A DNA stretch of 64,000 nt from Polynucleobacter brandtiae (GCF_002797575.1 NZ_PGTX01000006.1:1-64000), one strand, 5' to 3'; counted from the stretch's first letter, positions 8,169 through 17,165 are shown. Numbers and translations are program-made. The notes: generated by a model not told the origin, from the sequence alone.

Positions 8169-8603
8169 ATGCTAATTAAAAATTCACGCGCCTGGTGTAA
8201 TAGTTCACCCAAAGTGTATTTAGTTGCGTTACTTGGTGTACTGGCAGCTTTTTATATTCGATATAGTCTTCAACTACTTTTGCAGGGCTCATTTCCCATT
8301 TTATTTTTTTTGTTCAACACAACAATTATTTGCTACTACTTTGGCTTTCGACCGGCCGTTCTTACTATGGCCATATCAATTCCATTAGCTTTTTATTTTT
8401 TTATCCCTCCGTTCAACTCTTTCGATATTGAAGATCCAGTAGACCTGCTTTCGATTCTGATCTATATATCCTTATTTGTCCTTGTCATCTATTTGATTGA
8501 AAAGTTACAACGCGAACGCTATAGGGCGCTATTAATAGCTAAGGTATGTGAATCACGCATGGATATCATGGCTAAGCTAAGTAAGAAAAGTAGGGATAAA
8601 TAA
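8169..8603 (+). CDS. DUF4118 membrane protein (sensor-kinase-like N-terminal module only)
   Basis: 144 residues with four predicted membrane helices and the DUF4118 hallmarks GFRPAVLTMAISIPLAFYFF and FIPPFNSFDIEDPVDL. In KdpD and related sensor kinases this module precedes a histidine kinase. Here the protein ends ~30 residues after the last helix (EKLQRERYRALLIAK), with no dimerisation or ATPase domain. It is either a stand-alone membrane protein or a truncated kinase. The start lies 46 bp from the divergent esterase start. Confidence 0.8.
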   Translation: MLIKNSRAWCNSSPKVYLVALLGVLAAFYIRYSLQLLLQGSFPILFFLFNTTIICYYFGFRPAVLTMAISIPLAFYFFIPPFNSFDIEDPVDLLSILIYISLFVLVIYLIEKLQRERYRALLIAKVCESRMDIMAKLSKKSRDK

Positions 8604-8651
8604 GACTACATTAGCACTATCAATCTTTAAAAACCTTTACTTACAAACTAA

Positions 8652-8815
8652 GCCCCCACCTCATCTGTAGTCGGGTAAAACCGACACCCTGTGATCAAGC
8701 CCAACTTATATTGAGACCCAATCACAGTTAAACCAATGATTACAAAGCTTATTCAATTCGAAGATCTGACCTTCCCAGCACGATTCGAACGTGCGACCTA
8801 CGCCTTAGAAGGGCG
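8652..8815. repeat. tRNA-Arg scar unit, copy 2 (~164 bp direct repeat)
   Basis: This matches copy 1 (5673-5836) in order and spacing: a C-rich start (CCCCCACCTCATCTGTAG), GTCGGGTAAAACCGACAC at 8670-8687, a GATCAAG/ATCACAG segment, then a tRNA-Arg 3' fragment at 8774-8815. The copies are clearly diverged outside the tRNA part, so the duplication is old or derives from separate insertions. Confidence 0.7.
8774..8815 (-). pseudogene. tRNA-Arg(UCU) 3' fragment, integration scar 2
   Basis: On the minus strand it starts in the anticodon stem (CGCCCTTCTAAGGCG, anticodon UCU) and keeps the variable loop and full T arm. The acceptor end has decayed: the last bases differ from copy 1 and no CCA is encoded. 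It retains five more anticodon-stem bases than copy 1. The 5' half is missing, so it cannot be a working tRNA. Confidence 0.75.
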
Positions 8816-8914
8816 TAAGTTAATGAGGCGCGCGTATTAAACAAAACTGTTGGGCGTACTTTGAATGAGCAAAATACTATGTATAGCCTCTCCCCAAGTA
8901 AAGGGGCCTATTTA

Positions 8915-8968
8915 GGGGGTGGGGGTACCGTGGGGTCTAGATTCCTAGAAATCAACAGGGGGTACCCC
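8915..8968. repeat. GGGGGTA repeat cluster, possible integrase arm sites
   Basis: Within 54 bp there are GGGGGT (8915), GGGGGTACC (8921), GGGGTCTAG (8932) and the palindrome-like GGGGGTACCCC (8958). Such GGGGGTA(T/C)C repeats are my recollection of sequences near P4-type integrase genes in Betaproteobacteria. Lying 100 bp from tRNA-Arg scar 2, they could be the arm-type sites of a lost element. Confidence 0.45.
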
Positions 8969-8991
8969 AGTAACACTGTTACATTAACCTT

Positions 8992-9264
8992 ATGGATTTT
9001 GATAGCTCAGACAATAGTGATGCCAAATACGCTGGCACGATAAAAACTCAGACCTTTAAGCAGTTCCAGCTAGAGCAGCTCATAAAGGACGGCACAGTGA
9101 TGCCAGCATCTAAGCTAGCAGAAGCTAAGGATCTTGAACTCAAGCGTATAAGAGAGTTTGAGGAGGCTGCGGTAGATGAAGCGCGGCATCAAAGAACGGC
9201 AACGCCAGCACCAGAAGACAAGATAGCTAACCTGCCTCTAACTCGGGAAAGGGATGAGGAATAG
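8992..9264 (+). CDS. Hypothetical small acidic protein
   Basis: 90 residues, highly charged and probably helical (LEQLIKDGTVMPASKLAEA, ELKRIREFEEAAVDEARHQR). There is no signal peptide, membrane helix or recognised domain. No good ribosome site precedes the ATG, but a perfect 13-bp palindrome GTAACA-C-TGTTAC at 8970-8982 lies just upstream and could be an operator. It sits between the integration scar and tRNA-Ser, so it may be a remnant of a mobile element. It may also not be expressed. Confidence 0.4.
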   Translation: MDFDSSDNSDAKYAGTIKTQTFKQFQLEQLIKDGTVMPASKLAEAKDLELKRIREFEEAAVDEARHQRTATPAPEDKIANLPLTRERDEE

Positions 9265-9299
9265 GGGCTGTGTGGGGAAATTTGTGGTGAAAAGGCAGA

Positions 9300-9319
9300 A
9301 AAGGACCCGAAGGCCCTTT
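9300..9319 (-). terminator. Terminator of tRNA-Ser
   Basis: On the minus strand: AAAGGGCC, a TTCG tetraloop, GGTCCTTT, followed by a T-rich tail. It lies 15 bp beyond the tRNA-Ser 3' end. Confidence 0.75.
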
Positions 9320-9334
9320 ATCTACTTGACAACT

Positions 9335-9425
9335 TGGCGGAAGAGGCGGGATTCGAACCCGCGGTAGGCTATAAACCTACGCACGCTTTCCAGGCGTGTG
9401 ACTTAAACCGCTCATCCACCCTTCC
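9335..9425 (-). tRNA. tRNA-Ser(GGA)
   Basis: A complete tRNA on the minus strand with a long variable arm as expected for tRNA-Ser, T arm GCGGGTTCGAATCCCGC, anticodon loop CTGGAAA (anticodon GGA) and encoded CCA. The acceptor GGAAGGG pairs with the 3' strand with one G-U. It marks the boundary between the accessory region and the acs-fumarase core segment. Confidence 0.95.
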
Positions 9426-9483
9426 GAAGTCTGCAAGTATACGATTATTGAAGTTTGAGAAAGGGTTTCCTGGATAAATATAC

Positions 9484-11457
9484 TTATAGAGGCTGCTTTA
9501 GCTGATCCAAAATGGCAGGGTTCTCCAGTGTGGATGTGTCTTGTGTCACCTCTTCACCCTTAGCAATAACACGCAATAAACGACGCATGATCTTGCCCGA
9601 GCGTGTTTTAGGTAGGTTATCGCCAAAACGAATATCTTTCGGCTTTGCAATCGGGCCAATTTCTTTACCAACCCAATTACGTAAATCAAGCGCTAACTTT
9701 TTCGCCTCATCACCTGTGGGGCGGCCGCCTTTGAGCACAACAAAAGCGCAAATCGCCTCACCCGTTAATTCATCTGGGCGTCCTACTACTGCAGCCTCAG
9801 CAACTAATGGATTGGCGACTAAGCAAGATTCGATTTCCATCGTACCCATGCGGTGTCCAGAAACATTTAAGACATCGTCAATACGGCCTGTGATCGTAAA
9901 ATAGGCATTGTCTTTGTTTCGAATAGCGCCATCACCCGCAAGATATAAAGTCCCACCCAATTCTTCAGGGAAATAAGACTTCACGAAACGATCAGGGTCA
10001 TTCCAAATCGTGCGGATCATCGAAGGCCATGGACGTTTTACTACCAAAATACCGCCATGGCCATTTGGCACGTCGTGACCTACTTCATCCACAATCGCTG
10101 CCATGATTCCCGGTAAAGGTAAGGTGCATGAACCCGGAACCATTGGTGTTGCGCCCGGCAATGGTGAAATCATATGACCACCAGTTTCGGTTTGCCAGAA
10201 CGTGTCAGCAATCGGGCAGCGTGAGCCACCCACATTTTCGTAATACCACATCCATGCCTCTGGATTAATTGGCTCTCCTACTGAGCCTAGCAGGCGCAGT
10301 GAGGATAAGTCATAGCTCTTAGGGTGCACTGCTACATCATTACTAGAGGCTTTAATCAGCGAGCGAATAGCGGTTGGAGCAGTGTAGAAAATAGTCGCTT
10401 TATGTTTTTGAATCATGTCCCAAAAACGGCCTGCATTAGGGAATGTTGGCACACCTTCAAAGACAATCTCTGTAGCGCCTACAGCTAAAGGACCATATGT
10501 AATATAGGAGTGACCAGTGACCCAGCCAATATCAGCAGTGCACCAGAACACGTCATCATGCTTAATATCAAAGGTCCATTTCATTGTGAGAATAGCCCAC
10601 AATAAGTAGCCGCCCGTAGAGTGCTGCACGCCTTTTGGTTTACCGGTAGAGCCGGATGTATACAAAATAAATAGTGGGTGTTCAGCACTAACCCACTCTG
10701 GCTCACAGACCGCAGATTCATTAGCGACAACTTCATGCATCCAAGAATCACGCCCTGCTGTCATTGGAATATTGCCGCCCGTGCGCTGATAAACAATGAC
10801 GTTCTTTACTTTTTCACAATCGCCCAAGGCAATCGCTTCATCCACAATCACTTTAAGTGGCAATGCTTTACCGCCACGCAATTGCTCATCAGCAGTAATA
10901 ACAGCTACCGCACCAACGTCCACAATACGTTCTTGCAATGATTTTGCAGAGAAGCCACCGAACACTACAGAGTGAATTGCACCAATACGAGCACATGCTT
11001 GCATTGCCACAACACCCTCAATGGACATCGACATATAAATGATTACGCGATCGCCCGACTGAATGCCCATTTTGCGAAGTGCGTTTGCCATCTTAGAAAC
11101 GCGATCCAATAAATCTTGGTAAGTCACATTACTGACGGTGCCATCGTCCGCTTCAAAAATAATGGCTTTTTTATCGCCAAGGCCTTTTTCAACATTGAGG
11201 TCTAGGCAGTTGTATGAAGCATTGGTTAGACCATCTTCAAACCATTTGTAAAAAGGTGCTGTAGATTCATCTAAAACCGTTGTGAATGGCTTCTTCCAAA
11301 AAATATGTTCATTGGCAAGACGCGCCCAGAAGCCGTCATAATCTGTCTCTGCCTCAGCACATAGCTGGTGATAAGCATCCATCCCAGAGATAGCAGCCCC
11401 TTTTATAAAGTCTGCTGGTGGGTGAAATACGCGGTTTTCTTGCAATAATTGCTCCAT
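9484..11457 (-). CDS. acs: Acetyl-CoA synthetase (AMP-forming)
   Basis: 657 residues, the normal length for Acs. It turns acetate, ATP and CoA into acetyl-CoA via acetyl-AMP. The N-terminal Acs region ([20 protein letters not shown]) is followed by the P-loop-like [11 protein letters not shown] (~270), the WQTETGGHM segment, the hinge region around [20 protein letters not shown], and the C-terminal [14 protein letters not shown] with the catalytic, regulatory Lys. Divergent from the fumarase gene across 165 bp. Confidence 0.97.
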   Translation of the reverse strand: MEQLLQENRVFHPPADFIKGAAISGMDAYHQLCAEAETDYDGFWARLANEHIFWKKPFTTVLDESTAPFYKWFEDGLTNASYNCLDLNVEKGLGDKKAIIFEADDGTVSNVTYQDLLDRVSKMANALRKMGIQSGDRVIIYMSMSIEGVVAMQACARIGAIHSVVFGGFSAKSLQERIVDVGAVAVITADEQLRGGKALPLKVIVDEAIALGDCEKVKNVIVYQRTGGNIPMTAGRDSWMHEVVANESAVCEPEWVSAEHPLFILYTSGSTGKPKGVQHSTGGYLLWAILTMKWTFDIKHDDVFWCTADIGWVTGHSYITYGPLAVGATEIVFEGVPTFPNAGRFWDMIQKHKATIFYTAPTAIRSLIKASSNDVAVHPKSYDLSSLRLLGSVGEPINPEAWMWYYENVGGSRCPIADTFWQTETGGHMISPLPGATPMVPGSCTLPLPGIMAAIVDEVGHDVPNGHGGILVVKRPWPSMIRTIWNDPDRFVKSYFPEELGGTLYLAGDGAIRNKDNAYFTITGRIDDVLNVSGHRMGTMEIESCLVANPLVAEAAVVGRPDELTGEAICAFVVLKGGRPTGDEAKKLALDLRNWVGKEIGPIAKPKDIRFGDNLPKTRSGKIMRRLLRVIAKGEEVTQDTSTLENPAILDQLKQPL

Positions 11458-11622
11458 GCGTTACAGCCCTCAAATAAATAATGAATCGTCTTTTTCCACG
11501 AAAATAACGCAGAATTAGGGAAATACGTTCCCAACTACTAATAAGATAAGTGAAAACACGTAGCTTTTGCTCTATGGCAAACCCTTAAAATAAGAAAAAC
11601 TTTACAAAATAAGCCCATCACT

Positions 11623-13146
11623 ATGACCAATATCAAACAAAACGACCTCATTCAGAGCGTTGCCGATGCATTTCAGTTCATCTCTTATTACCATCCTAAG
11701 GATTTCATCTCGGCTTTGGGTAAAGCATATGAGCTAGAACAAGGTGCTGCAGCCAAAGATGCTATTGCTCAAATCCTGACCAATAGTCGCATGTGCGCAG
11801 AAGGACATCGCCCCATGTGCCAAGACACCGGTATTGCTGTGGTGTTTCTCAAAATTGGCATGAACGTTCAATGGAGTGACGCCACGATGAGCGTTTCCGA
11901 CATGGTGAACGAAGGTGTTCGCCGTGCTTATATGAATCCTGAAAATCCACTACGCGCCTCAGTACTGGAAGATCCCGCCGGAAAGCGCCGCAATACCGGT
12001 GACAATACCCCCGCCGTGATCCATTATGAGATTGTTCCGGGCGATGATGTCGAGGTCATTTGTGCAGCCAAGGGTGGCGGCTCTGAAAATAAAGCCAAGA
12101 TGGTCATGCTTAATCCCTCTGACTCCATCGTAGATTGGGTAGTGAAAACTGTACCTACAATGGGTGCGGGCTGGTGTCCTCCTGGCATTCTAGGTATTGG
12201 TATTGGGGGCACCCCAGAGAAAGCCATGTTGATGGCTAAAGAATCTTTAATGGGCCCTGTAGATATACAAGAATTAATTACTCGCGGCCCTAAAAATCGC
12301 GTTGAAGAGCTCCGCTTAGAAATTTTTGAAAAGGTAAATCAACTGGGCATTGGCGCTCAAGGTTTAGGTGGCCTCACAACGGTGTTAGATGTCAAAATTC
12401 TGGACTATCCAACCCATGCCGCCTCATTACCTGTGGCCATGATTCCGAACTGCGCAGCCACCCGTCATATCCATTTTCACCTGCATGGTGATGGGCCTGC
12501 CAAGTTAGAGATTCCCTCATTAGCAGACTGGCCAGATGTGACTTGGACGCCGGATACTCAAAAATCAAAGCGAGTGAACTTAGATACCCTTACCGCCACA
12601 GAAGTGGCCAGCTGGAAAGCAGGCGAAACATTGCTCTTAAACGGCAAAATCTTAACGGGTCGTGATGCAGCACATAAGCGTATTCAGGACATGCTAGCCA
12701 AAGGTGAAGCACTCCCAGTCAGCTTTAAGGATAGAGTGATCTACTACGTTGGCCCAGTTGATCCTGTAGGCAACGAAGCTGTCGGTCCAGCGGGCCCAAC
12801 GACATCGACTCGCATGGATAAATTTACCGAGATGATGCTCTCTCAGACCGGCCTGATCTCGATGATCGGAAAAGCAGAACGTGGACCGGTTGCTATTGAG
12901 GCAATCAAAAAACACCAATCTGCTTACCTGATGGCTGTTGGAGGCGCTGCCTACTTAGTATCCAAGGCAATTCAAACAGCGAAGGTCGTTGGCTTTGCTG
13001 ATTTAGGCATGGAAGCGATTTATGAATTCGATGTCAAAGATATGCCCGTGACAGTGGCGGTCAGCTCTGCTGGCATCTCAATGCATGATATCGGCCCCAA
13101 AGAATGGCAAGCGAAGATCGGCAATATCCCGGTCACAATTATTTAA
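11623..13146 (+). CDS. Class I (iron-sulfur) fumarate hydratase
   Basis: 507 residues: class I fumarase with fused alpha and beta parts. It interconverts fumarate and malate using a [4Fe-4S] cluster. Visible markers are RPMCQDTGIAVVFLK (first cluster Cys), KGGGSENKAKMVML, GIGIGGTPEKAM, PNCAATRHIHFHL (another cluster Cys) and the C-terminal GPAGPTTSTRMDKFTEMML, KAERGPVAIEAI and GMEAIYEFDVKDMPV. Heat- and oxygen-labile compared with class II FumC. murI begins 15 bp downstream, so the two may be co-transcribed. Confidence 0.95.
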   Translation: MTNIKQNDLIQSVADAFQFISYYHPKDFISALGKAYELEQGAAAKDAIAQILTNSRMCAEGHRPMCQDTGIAVVFLKIGMNVQWSDATMSVSDMVNEGVRRAYMNPENPLRASVLEDPAGKRRNTGDNTPAVIHYEIVPGDDVEVICAAKGGGSENKAKMVMLNPSDSIVDWVVKTVPTMGAGWCPPGILGIGIGGTPEKAMLMAKESLMGPVDIQELITRGPKNRVEELRLEIFEKVNQLGIGAQGLGGLTTVLDVKILDYPTHAASLPVAMIPNCAATRHIHFHLHGDGPAKLEIPSLADWPDVTWTPDTQKSKRVNLDTLTATEVASWKAGETLLLNGKILTGRDAAHKRIQDMLAKGEALPVSFKDRVIYYVGPVDPVGNEAVGPAGPTTSTRMDKFTEMMLSQTGLISMIGKAERGPVAIEAIKKHQSAYLMAVGGAAYLVSKAIQTAKVVGFADLGMEAIYEFDVKDMPVTVAVSSAGISMHDIGPKEWQAKIGNIPVTII

Positions 13147-13161
13147 AGCGCAGTTTATTTT

Positions 13162-13989
13162 TTGGCACTCATTGGGGTTTTTGATTCTGGCGTAGGCGGC
13201 CTATCCATTTTGGATGAGGCCCTACTCAGGTTGCCTGAGCATAGCTATATTTATTTAGCCGACTCGCTCTATGCGCCTTATGGAGAAAAAACCAGCGCTT
13301 GGATTGCTTCTCGCAGCATGGCACTTTGTCAACACTTAGCTGCACTGGGGTGTGATGTGATTGTTGTTGCCTGTAATACCGCAACGGCACAAGCGATTGC
13401 CGATATTCGCTCTAAACTCACGGATACTCCCATCATCGGGGTGGAGCCTGGCATTAAACCGGCAGCGATGCAGTCTTTCAATGGAATCGTAGGGGTCCTA
13501 GCTACCGAAGCAACCCTTAATAGTGATAAGTTCAATGCACTGCTGGCAACATTGCCCGAGCACTGCCGCTTTATTAAACAATCCGGGGCTGGCTTAGTCC
13601 CCTTAATAGAGGCTGGACAGGCCGATAGCGTAGAAACCATTGCACTGCTGGCTGAGCACCTCAAACCCATTCAGTCGGCGGGTGCCGACACACTGGTTCT
13701 GGGGTGCACTCACTACCCTTTTTTAAAAAGGGTGATTCGTCAATTACTCGGGGACACAATCACTTTAGTTGACACTAGTGAAGCGGTAGTCAAGCAACTC
13801 AAAAGGCAGATAGATTTACTATTACCCCCTTCACTGCAGCTGATGAATGATGGTAGTACCCAGCATGGCACTGTTGACTTCATTAGCAGTAAAGATGAGG
13901 CTGTCCTGCTATCGATGGCAAAAGATTTAATGGCCACGGATTTGACGGTGCATGTGGTCTCCACTGAACATTTGGGCGAGCTTGCATGA
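13162..13989 (+). CDS. murI: Glutamate racemase
   Basis: 275 residues starting at a TTG codon; no ATG is available ahead of the conserved N-terminus (IGVFDSGVGGLSI). It makes D-glutamate for peptidoglycan. Both catalytic cysteines are present: VACNTATA at ~71 and LGCTHYPF at ~181, and substrate-binding DSGVGG is intact. The stop overlaps the tonB-like start by 4 bp, so translational coupling is likely. Confidence 0.95.
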   Translation: MALIGVFDSGVGGLSILDEALLRLPEHSYIYLADSLYAPYGEKTSAWIASRSMALCQHLAALGCDVIVVACNTATAQAIADIRSKLTDTPIIGVEPGIKPAAMQSFNGIVGVLATEATLNSDKFNALLATLPEHCRFIKQSGAGLVPLIEAGQADSVETIALLAEHLKPIQSAGADTLVLGCTHYPFLKRVIRQLLGDTITLVDTSEAVVKQLKRQIDLLLPPSLQLMNDGSTQHGTVDFISSKDEAVLLSMAKDLMATDLTVHVVSTEHLGELA

Positions 13990-14690
13990 GTCCTTTTTTC
14001 CAAAAAATAGACGCCTTCCTGCCGTTTAATAAAACAGATCGCATCATTATTGGTTTGGTAATTCTGCTACATGCGTTGTTATTTGCTGATCTCATTCGGC
14101 TACCCTCCCATGATCATCGCGATGATCAGAATGACACTAGAGTGATGGCCAATCTCGTTAGCCCAGAAGCCGCTCAACCACCCCAACCTACGCCACCCCA
14201 AGCTGCGCCGCCTCCACCCAAGCCAAAGCAAGAGCAAAAGAAAAAAGTGGTGGATGAAAAGTCCACGCAAGCACAAACACCGCCACAACCTCAGGAACAG
14301 AAGGCTAACCCAACAACCCCGCAAACATCCAAAAGCGAGTCCCCAACACCCAATGCAGCGGTTGCCCCTGCTACTAATGCAGGATCTAGTGGTACGCCTA
14401 TTCAGACTGACATTGGTAAACTAGTTGTGGCATATCAGCCAGATGCCGATGCTTACTACCCCTCATTTTCTAAGCGCTCAGGTGAACAAGGGGAGGTCGT
14501 AGTCAGGTTGATTATTGATGAGGGAGGTAATGTTGAAGATGTTGCCCTATTGCGTTCTAGTTCATTCCCGCGCCTAGATCGTGCGGCAACTGAAATTGGT
14601 CGACGTTATCGTTTTAAGCCATTTATAGTCAATGGTGCAGCTGCCAGAATTTCTACTAACCTGTTAATTAAATTTAATTTAAAGAATTAA
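13986..14690 (+). CDS. TonB family energy-transducer protein
   Basis: 234 residues: one N-terminal membrane helix (IIIGLVILLHALLFADLI), a Pro/Gln/Lys-rich periplasmic linker (~55-115, with PPKPKQEQKKK), and a C-terminal TonB domain (YYPSFSKRSGEQGEVVVRL, VEDVALLRSSSFPRLDRAA, YRFKPFIVNG). It transmits proton-motive energy from ExbB-ExbD to outer-membrane receptors. It is the first of three adjacent genes (tonB-exbB-exbD), following murI with a 4-bp overlap. Confidence 0.92.
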   Translation: MSPFFQKIDAFLPFNKTDRIIIGLVILLHALLFADLIRLPSHDHRDDQNDTRVMANLVSPEAAQPPQPTPPQAAPPPPKPKQEQKKKVVDEKSTQAQTPPQPQEQKANPTTPQTSKSESPTPNAAVAPATNAGSSGTPIQTDIGKLVVAYQPDADAYYPSFSKRSGEQGEVVVRLIIDEGGNVEDVALLRSSSFPRLDRAATEIGRRYRFKPFIVNGAAARISTNLLIKFNLKN

Positions 14691-14695
14691 TCATT

Positions 14696-15388
14696 ATGAA
14701 TACACCATTTGGCTTAGCAAATCTTTGGCTCGAAGGCGATGCCATTACTCGCTTTGTAGCGATCGCACTACTGACCAGCTCTATTGTTACCTGGGTAATC
14801 TTGTTGTCACGCTTTTGGGCTGTACGCAGCCTACAGAAATTGAAACCTGAGCTAGAGCAATTTTGGCGCGCCACATCGTATGAACAAGGTCTTGAGGCAT
14901 TGACTAACCATGCAGCCAATCCTTACTATCAAATAGCCAAAGCAGCTAGCGCCGCCTCTGCGCACCACCAAAGTCAAGCAAGCAATCATCGCGAGCTGTT
15001 GCAGACATTGAACTACTCTGAATGGATGGCACGAAGCCTTAAAAATAGTATTGATGGCGTTACCGCAGGATTCCAAAAGGGATTGACCTTTTTAGGCTCT
15101 ACCGGAGCAACCGCACCATTTGTCGGCCTATTCGGTACGGTTTGGGGCATCTATCACGCATTAATTGCGATTAGCAGCTCTGGTAGCGCTCAAATTGATC
15201 AAGTAGCTGGGCCGATTGGTGAGGCCCTCATCATGACTGCTCTGGGCTTAGCGGTGGCGATTCCTGCAGTGCTGGGATTCAATGCGCTCAATCGTGCCAA
15301 TAAATTACTGGGCGCTGAACTTAATCGCTTTGGAAATGATTTGCTAGCCTATTTTGTGACTGGCGCCCGCATGAAGTCTGGAGAATAA
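14696..15388 (+). CDS. exbB: ExbB/TolQ-family proton-channel protein
   Basis: 230 residues with three membrane helices: near residues 15-40, then the pair after FLGSTGATAPFVGLFGTVWG and GPIGEALIMTALGLAVAIPAV. These two motifs are the MotA/TolQ/ExbB core. Position after tonB (5 bp) and before exbD (2 bp) favours ExbB over TolQ. It forms the proton-driven motor with ExbD. Confidence 0.92.
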   Translation: MNTPFGLANLWLEGDAITRFVAIALLTSSIVTWVILLSRFWAVRSLQKLKPELEQFWRATSYEQGLEALTNHAANPYYQIAKAASAASAHHQSQASNHRELLQTLNYSEWMARSLKNSIDGVTAGFQKGLTFLGSTGATAPFVGLFGTVWGIYHALIAISSSGSAQIDQVAGPIGEALIMTALGLAVAIPAVLGFNALNRANKLLGAELNRFGNDLLAYFVTGARMKSGE

Positions 15389-15390
15389 CG

Positions 15391-15804
15391 ATGTCATTCA
15401 ATTTGCAGAATGATCAGAGCGAAGATAGTCTAATAGCTGAAATCAACATGACCCCGATGGTGGATGTCATGTTGGTGCTGCTGATCATCTTTATGATTAC
15501 CTTGCCAGTCATCCAGCAGGCAGTCAAAGTGGAGTTACCAAAAGCCAACAGCGTGCGTAATGAAGTAAAGCCGGAGTCTGTTCAATTGACGATTAACGCT
15601 CAAGGACAAATCTTTTGGAATAGCGCTCCAATTGATTTAAAAACATTTGATGGGTATGCAGAAAAAGCAGCGCAAAAAGAACCGCAACCAGAAATTAATT
15701 TGCGCGCAGATAAGTCGGTCAAATACGAGTATGTTGCACAAGTACTAGCCGCCTCACGACGTGCGGGGCTTACCAAGCTGGGATTTGTAACTGAACCGAA
15801 TTAA
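15391..15804 (+). CDS. exbD: ExbD/TolR-family biopolymer transport protein
   Basis: 137 residues: short cytoplasmic N-terminus (EINMTPMVDVMLVLLIIFMI) with the conserved membrane Asp of the MVDVMLVLL motif, then a periplasmic domain ending GLTKLGFVTEP. Last gene of the tonB-exbB-exbD set, with an ATG two bases after the exbB stop. Confidence 0.93.
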   Translation: MSFNLQNDQSEDSLIAEINMTPMVDVMLVLLIIFMITLPVIQQAVKVELPKANSVRNEVKPESVQLTINAQGQIFWNSAPIDLKTFDGYAEKAAQKEPQPEINLRADKSVKYEYVAQVLAASRRAGLTKLGFVTEPN

Positions 15805-15812
15805 GTATGCTG

Positions 15813-15834
15813 CTGCCACCCCATTAGGGGGCAG
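15813..15834. terminator. Hairpin between converging exbD and exported-protein genes
   Basis: CTGCC(A)CCCC, loop ATTA, GGGGGCAG forms a GC-rich stem with one bulge. It lies just after the exbD stop and overlaps the end of the facing gene, so it could serve both strands. No T-run longer than three follows, so termination strength is doubtful. Confidence 0.45.
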
Positions 15835-16297
15835 ATCGTTTCATCACAGCACATTGCTCTTGATAGGTCTGAGTACCATTACCCAAAGTGGCCGATAAGA
15901 TTCCCCCTTGAATCGTTTCCGTTTTGATTAGACGCCCCGTCAAAAGATGAACATTAATGAATGTGCTTACCAAACCAGGGCCGTATTGCACTCCGTCATA
16001 ACGCTCAGGTAAAAAGTCAGCCTGTATAGAAATTAAGGCGGCGTCCTTACTCATCACTACTGACCTCACGACTTGACCCCCCATCTCATCAGTACGGTCT
16101 AAGTCGCGGCCATCCACAAACACTTTAGCCTTCTGATTTTTAGTGGCAGGATCTATTCTGAATTCATAAGTTTCGGTGTACTGCTGCTCAGCCCGCACAC
16201 AAGTAAAAACTAGGGGCTCGACTGCTTGTGCAAGTGACGACTTCACAAAAAGGGAAGTCGCTAAGAGGAGAATCGATAAATAGGATCTGATCATCAT
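15824..16297 (-). CDS. Exported protein of unknown function
   Basis: 157 residues with a signal peptide (YLSILLLATSLFVKSSLAQA). The mature part has single cysteines near both ends (FTCVRAEQQ and EQCAVMK), suggesting a disulfide, and beta-rich segments such as VFVDGRDLDRTDEMGG and TGRLIKTETIQGG. No domain is recognised. It converges on exbD and has its own short upstream region. Confidence 0.65.
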   Translation of the reverse strand: MMIRSYLSILLLATSLFVKSSLAQAVEPLVFTCVRAEQQYTETYEFRIDPATKNQKAKVFVDGRDLDRTDEMGGQVVRSVVMSKDAALISIQADFLPERYDGVQYGPGLVSTFINVHLLTGRLIKTETIQGGILSATLGNGTQTYQEQCAVMKRSAP

Positions 16298-16519
16298 TCA
16301 TGGCTATTTTTAAGATAATTAACGAGAGCCTACTAAGGCTCGAGACTGCAATCGAAAATGATGACCTAATTATAGTTTGGCAATAAAAATAATCATGGGT
16401 ATTACCAAATCAAATTGGAGGGGTGCCAATGCGGCTGTGAATTCTTGGTACTATAAAATAAACCTTGTTGGTATTTTCTAGTTTCACAACGACTCAACTC
16501 TTGCTTGAAAGTTTAAATT

Positions 16520-16888
16520 ATGCAGCGCATTATGCTTCGTGCCAAATTACATCGCGTTACTGTCACCGAGGCAGATTTAGAGTACGAAGGCTCATGTGGT
16601 ATTGATGAGGATCTGATGCAAGCCGCTGACATGAAAGAATTCGAGAAAATTGAACTTTATAATATTAATAATGGTGAGCGCTTTTCAACTTACATCATTA
16701 AGGCTAAGCGCGGCTCCGGAATTATTTCACTCAATGGCGCAGCCGCTCGCAAAGCACACGTTGGTGATTTGCTCATCATCTGCACTTATGGCCCGATGAG
16801 TGAAGCTGATGCACTTACCCACATTCCAAAGGTAGTTCTAATCGACCCCAACAATCGCATTAAAGAAATCAAGAAAATCGGTATATAA
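16520..16888 (+). CDS. panD: Aspartate 1-decarboxylase precursor
   Basis: 122 residues. PanD makes beta-alanine for pantothenate. The self-cleavage site is visible as EYEGSCGID (Gly24-Ser25), where Ser25 becomes the pyruvoyl group. Other hallmarks are MLRAKLHRVTVT at the start, LNGAAARKAHVGDLLIICTYG, and the Tyr and Lys residues of the active site. It appears to be monocistronic. Confidence 0.96.
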   Translation: MQRIMLRAKLHRVTVTEADLEYEGSCGIDEDLMQAADMKEFEKIELYNINNGERFSTYIIKAKRGSGIISLNGAAARKAHVGDLLIICTYGPMSEADALTHIPKVVLIDPNNRIKEIKKIGI

Positions 16889-16961
16889 ACTCAAAGCTGC
16901 TAGAAAAGGCCTAAAGAAGAGCTTGAGGAGATTGATCGCTGAAAGCTAAAAGATCTGCCGA

Positions 16962-17165
16962 TTAATAAACTGCTTCGTGATCCCCGACGTGAATGAGAGC
17001 GACTTCACTTTTCGTAATAATCATTTCAATTGTGATTCGGTATTTTAGGTTGATGGAGATCCCTTGCGAGCCATCCAACCTACCAATCAATACATCAAGG
17101 CGTAATGATGGGTGATTGGGGTTGAGCTTTGATAATTCCAATGTTTTAGCGTACTGAAAGTAAGT
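16962..17165 (-). pseudogene. RelE-type toxin remnant, N-terminus lost
   Basis: Read on the minus strand, the frame gives a typical RelE/StbE C-terminal two-thirds: LELSKLNPNHPSLRLDVL, GSQGISINLKYRITIEMI, then EVALIHVGDHEAVY and a stop. An in-frame stop lies upstream, there is no plausible start codon, and the tRNA-Leu gene lies where the N-terminus should be. No antitoxin gene is recognisable beside it. It looks like a decayed toxin gene. Confidence 0.55.

Noticed and set aside
8861..9043. Short plus-strand ORF after scar 2
   Set aside because: It runs through the GGGGGTA repeat cluster and has no coding features.
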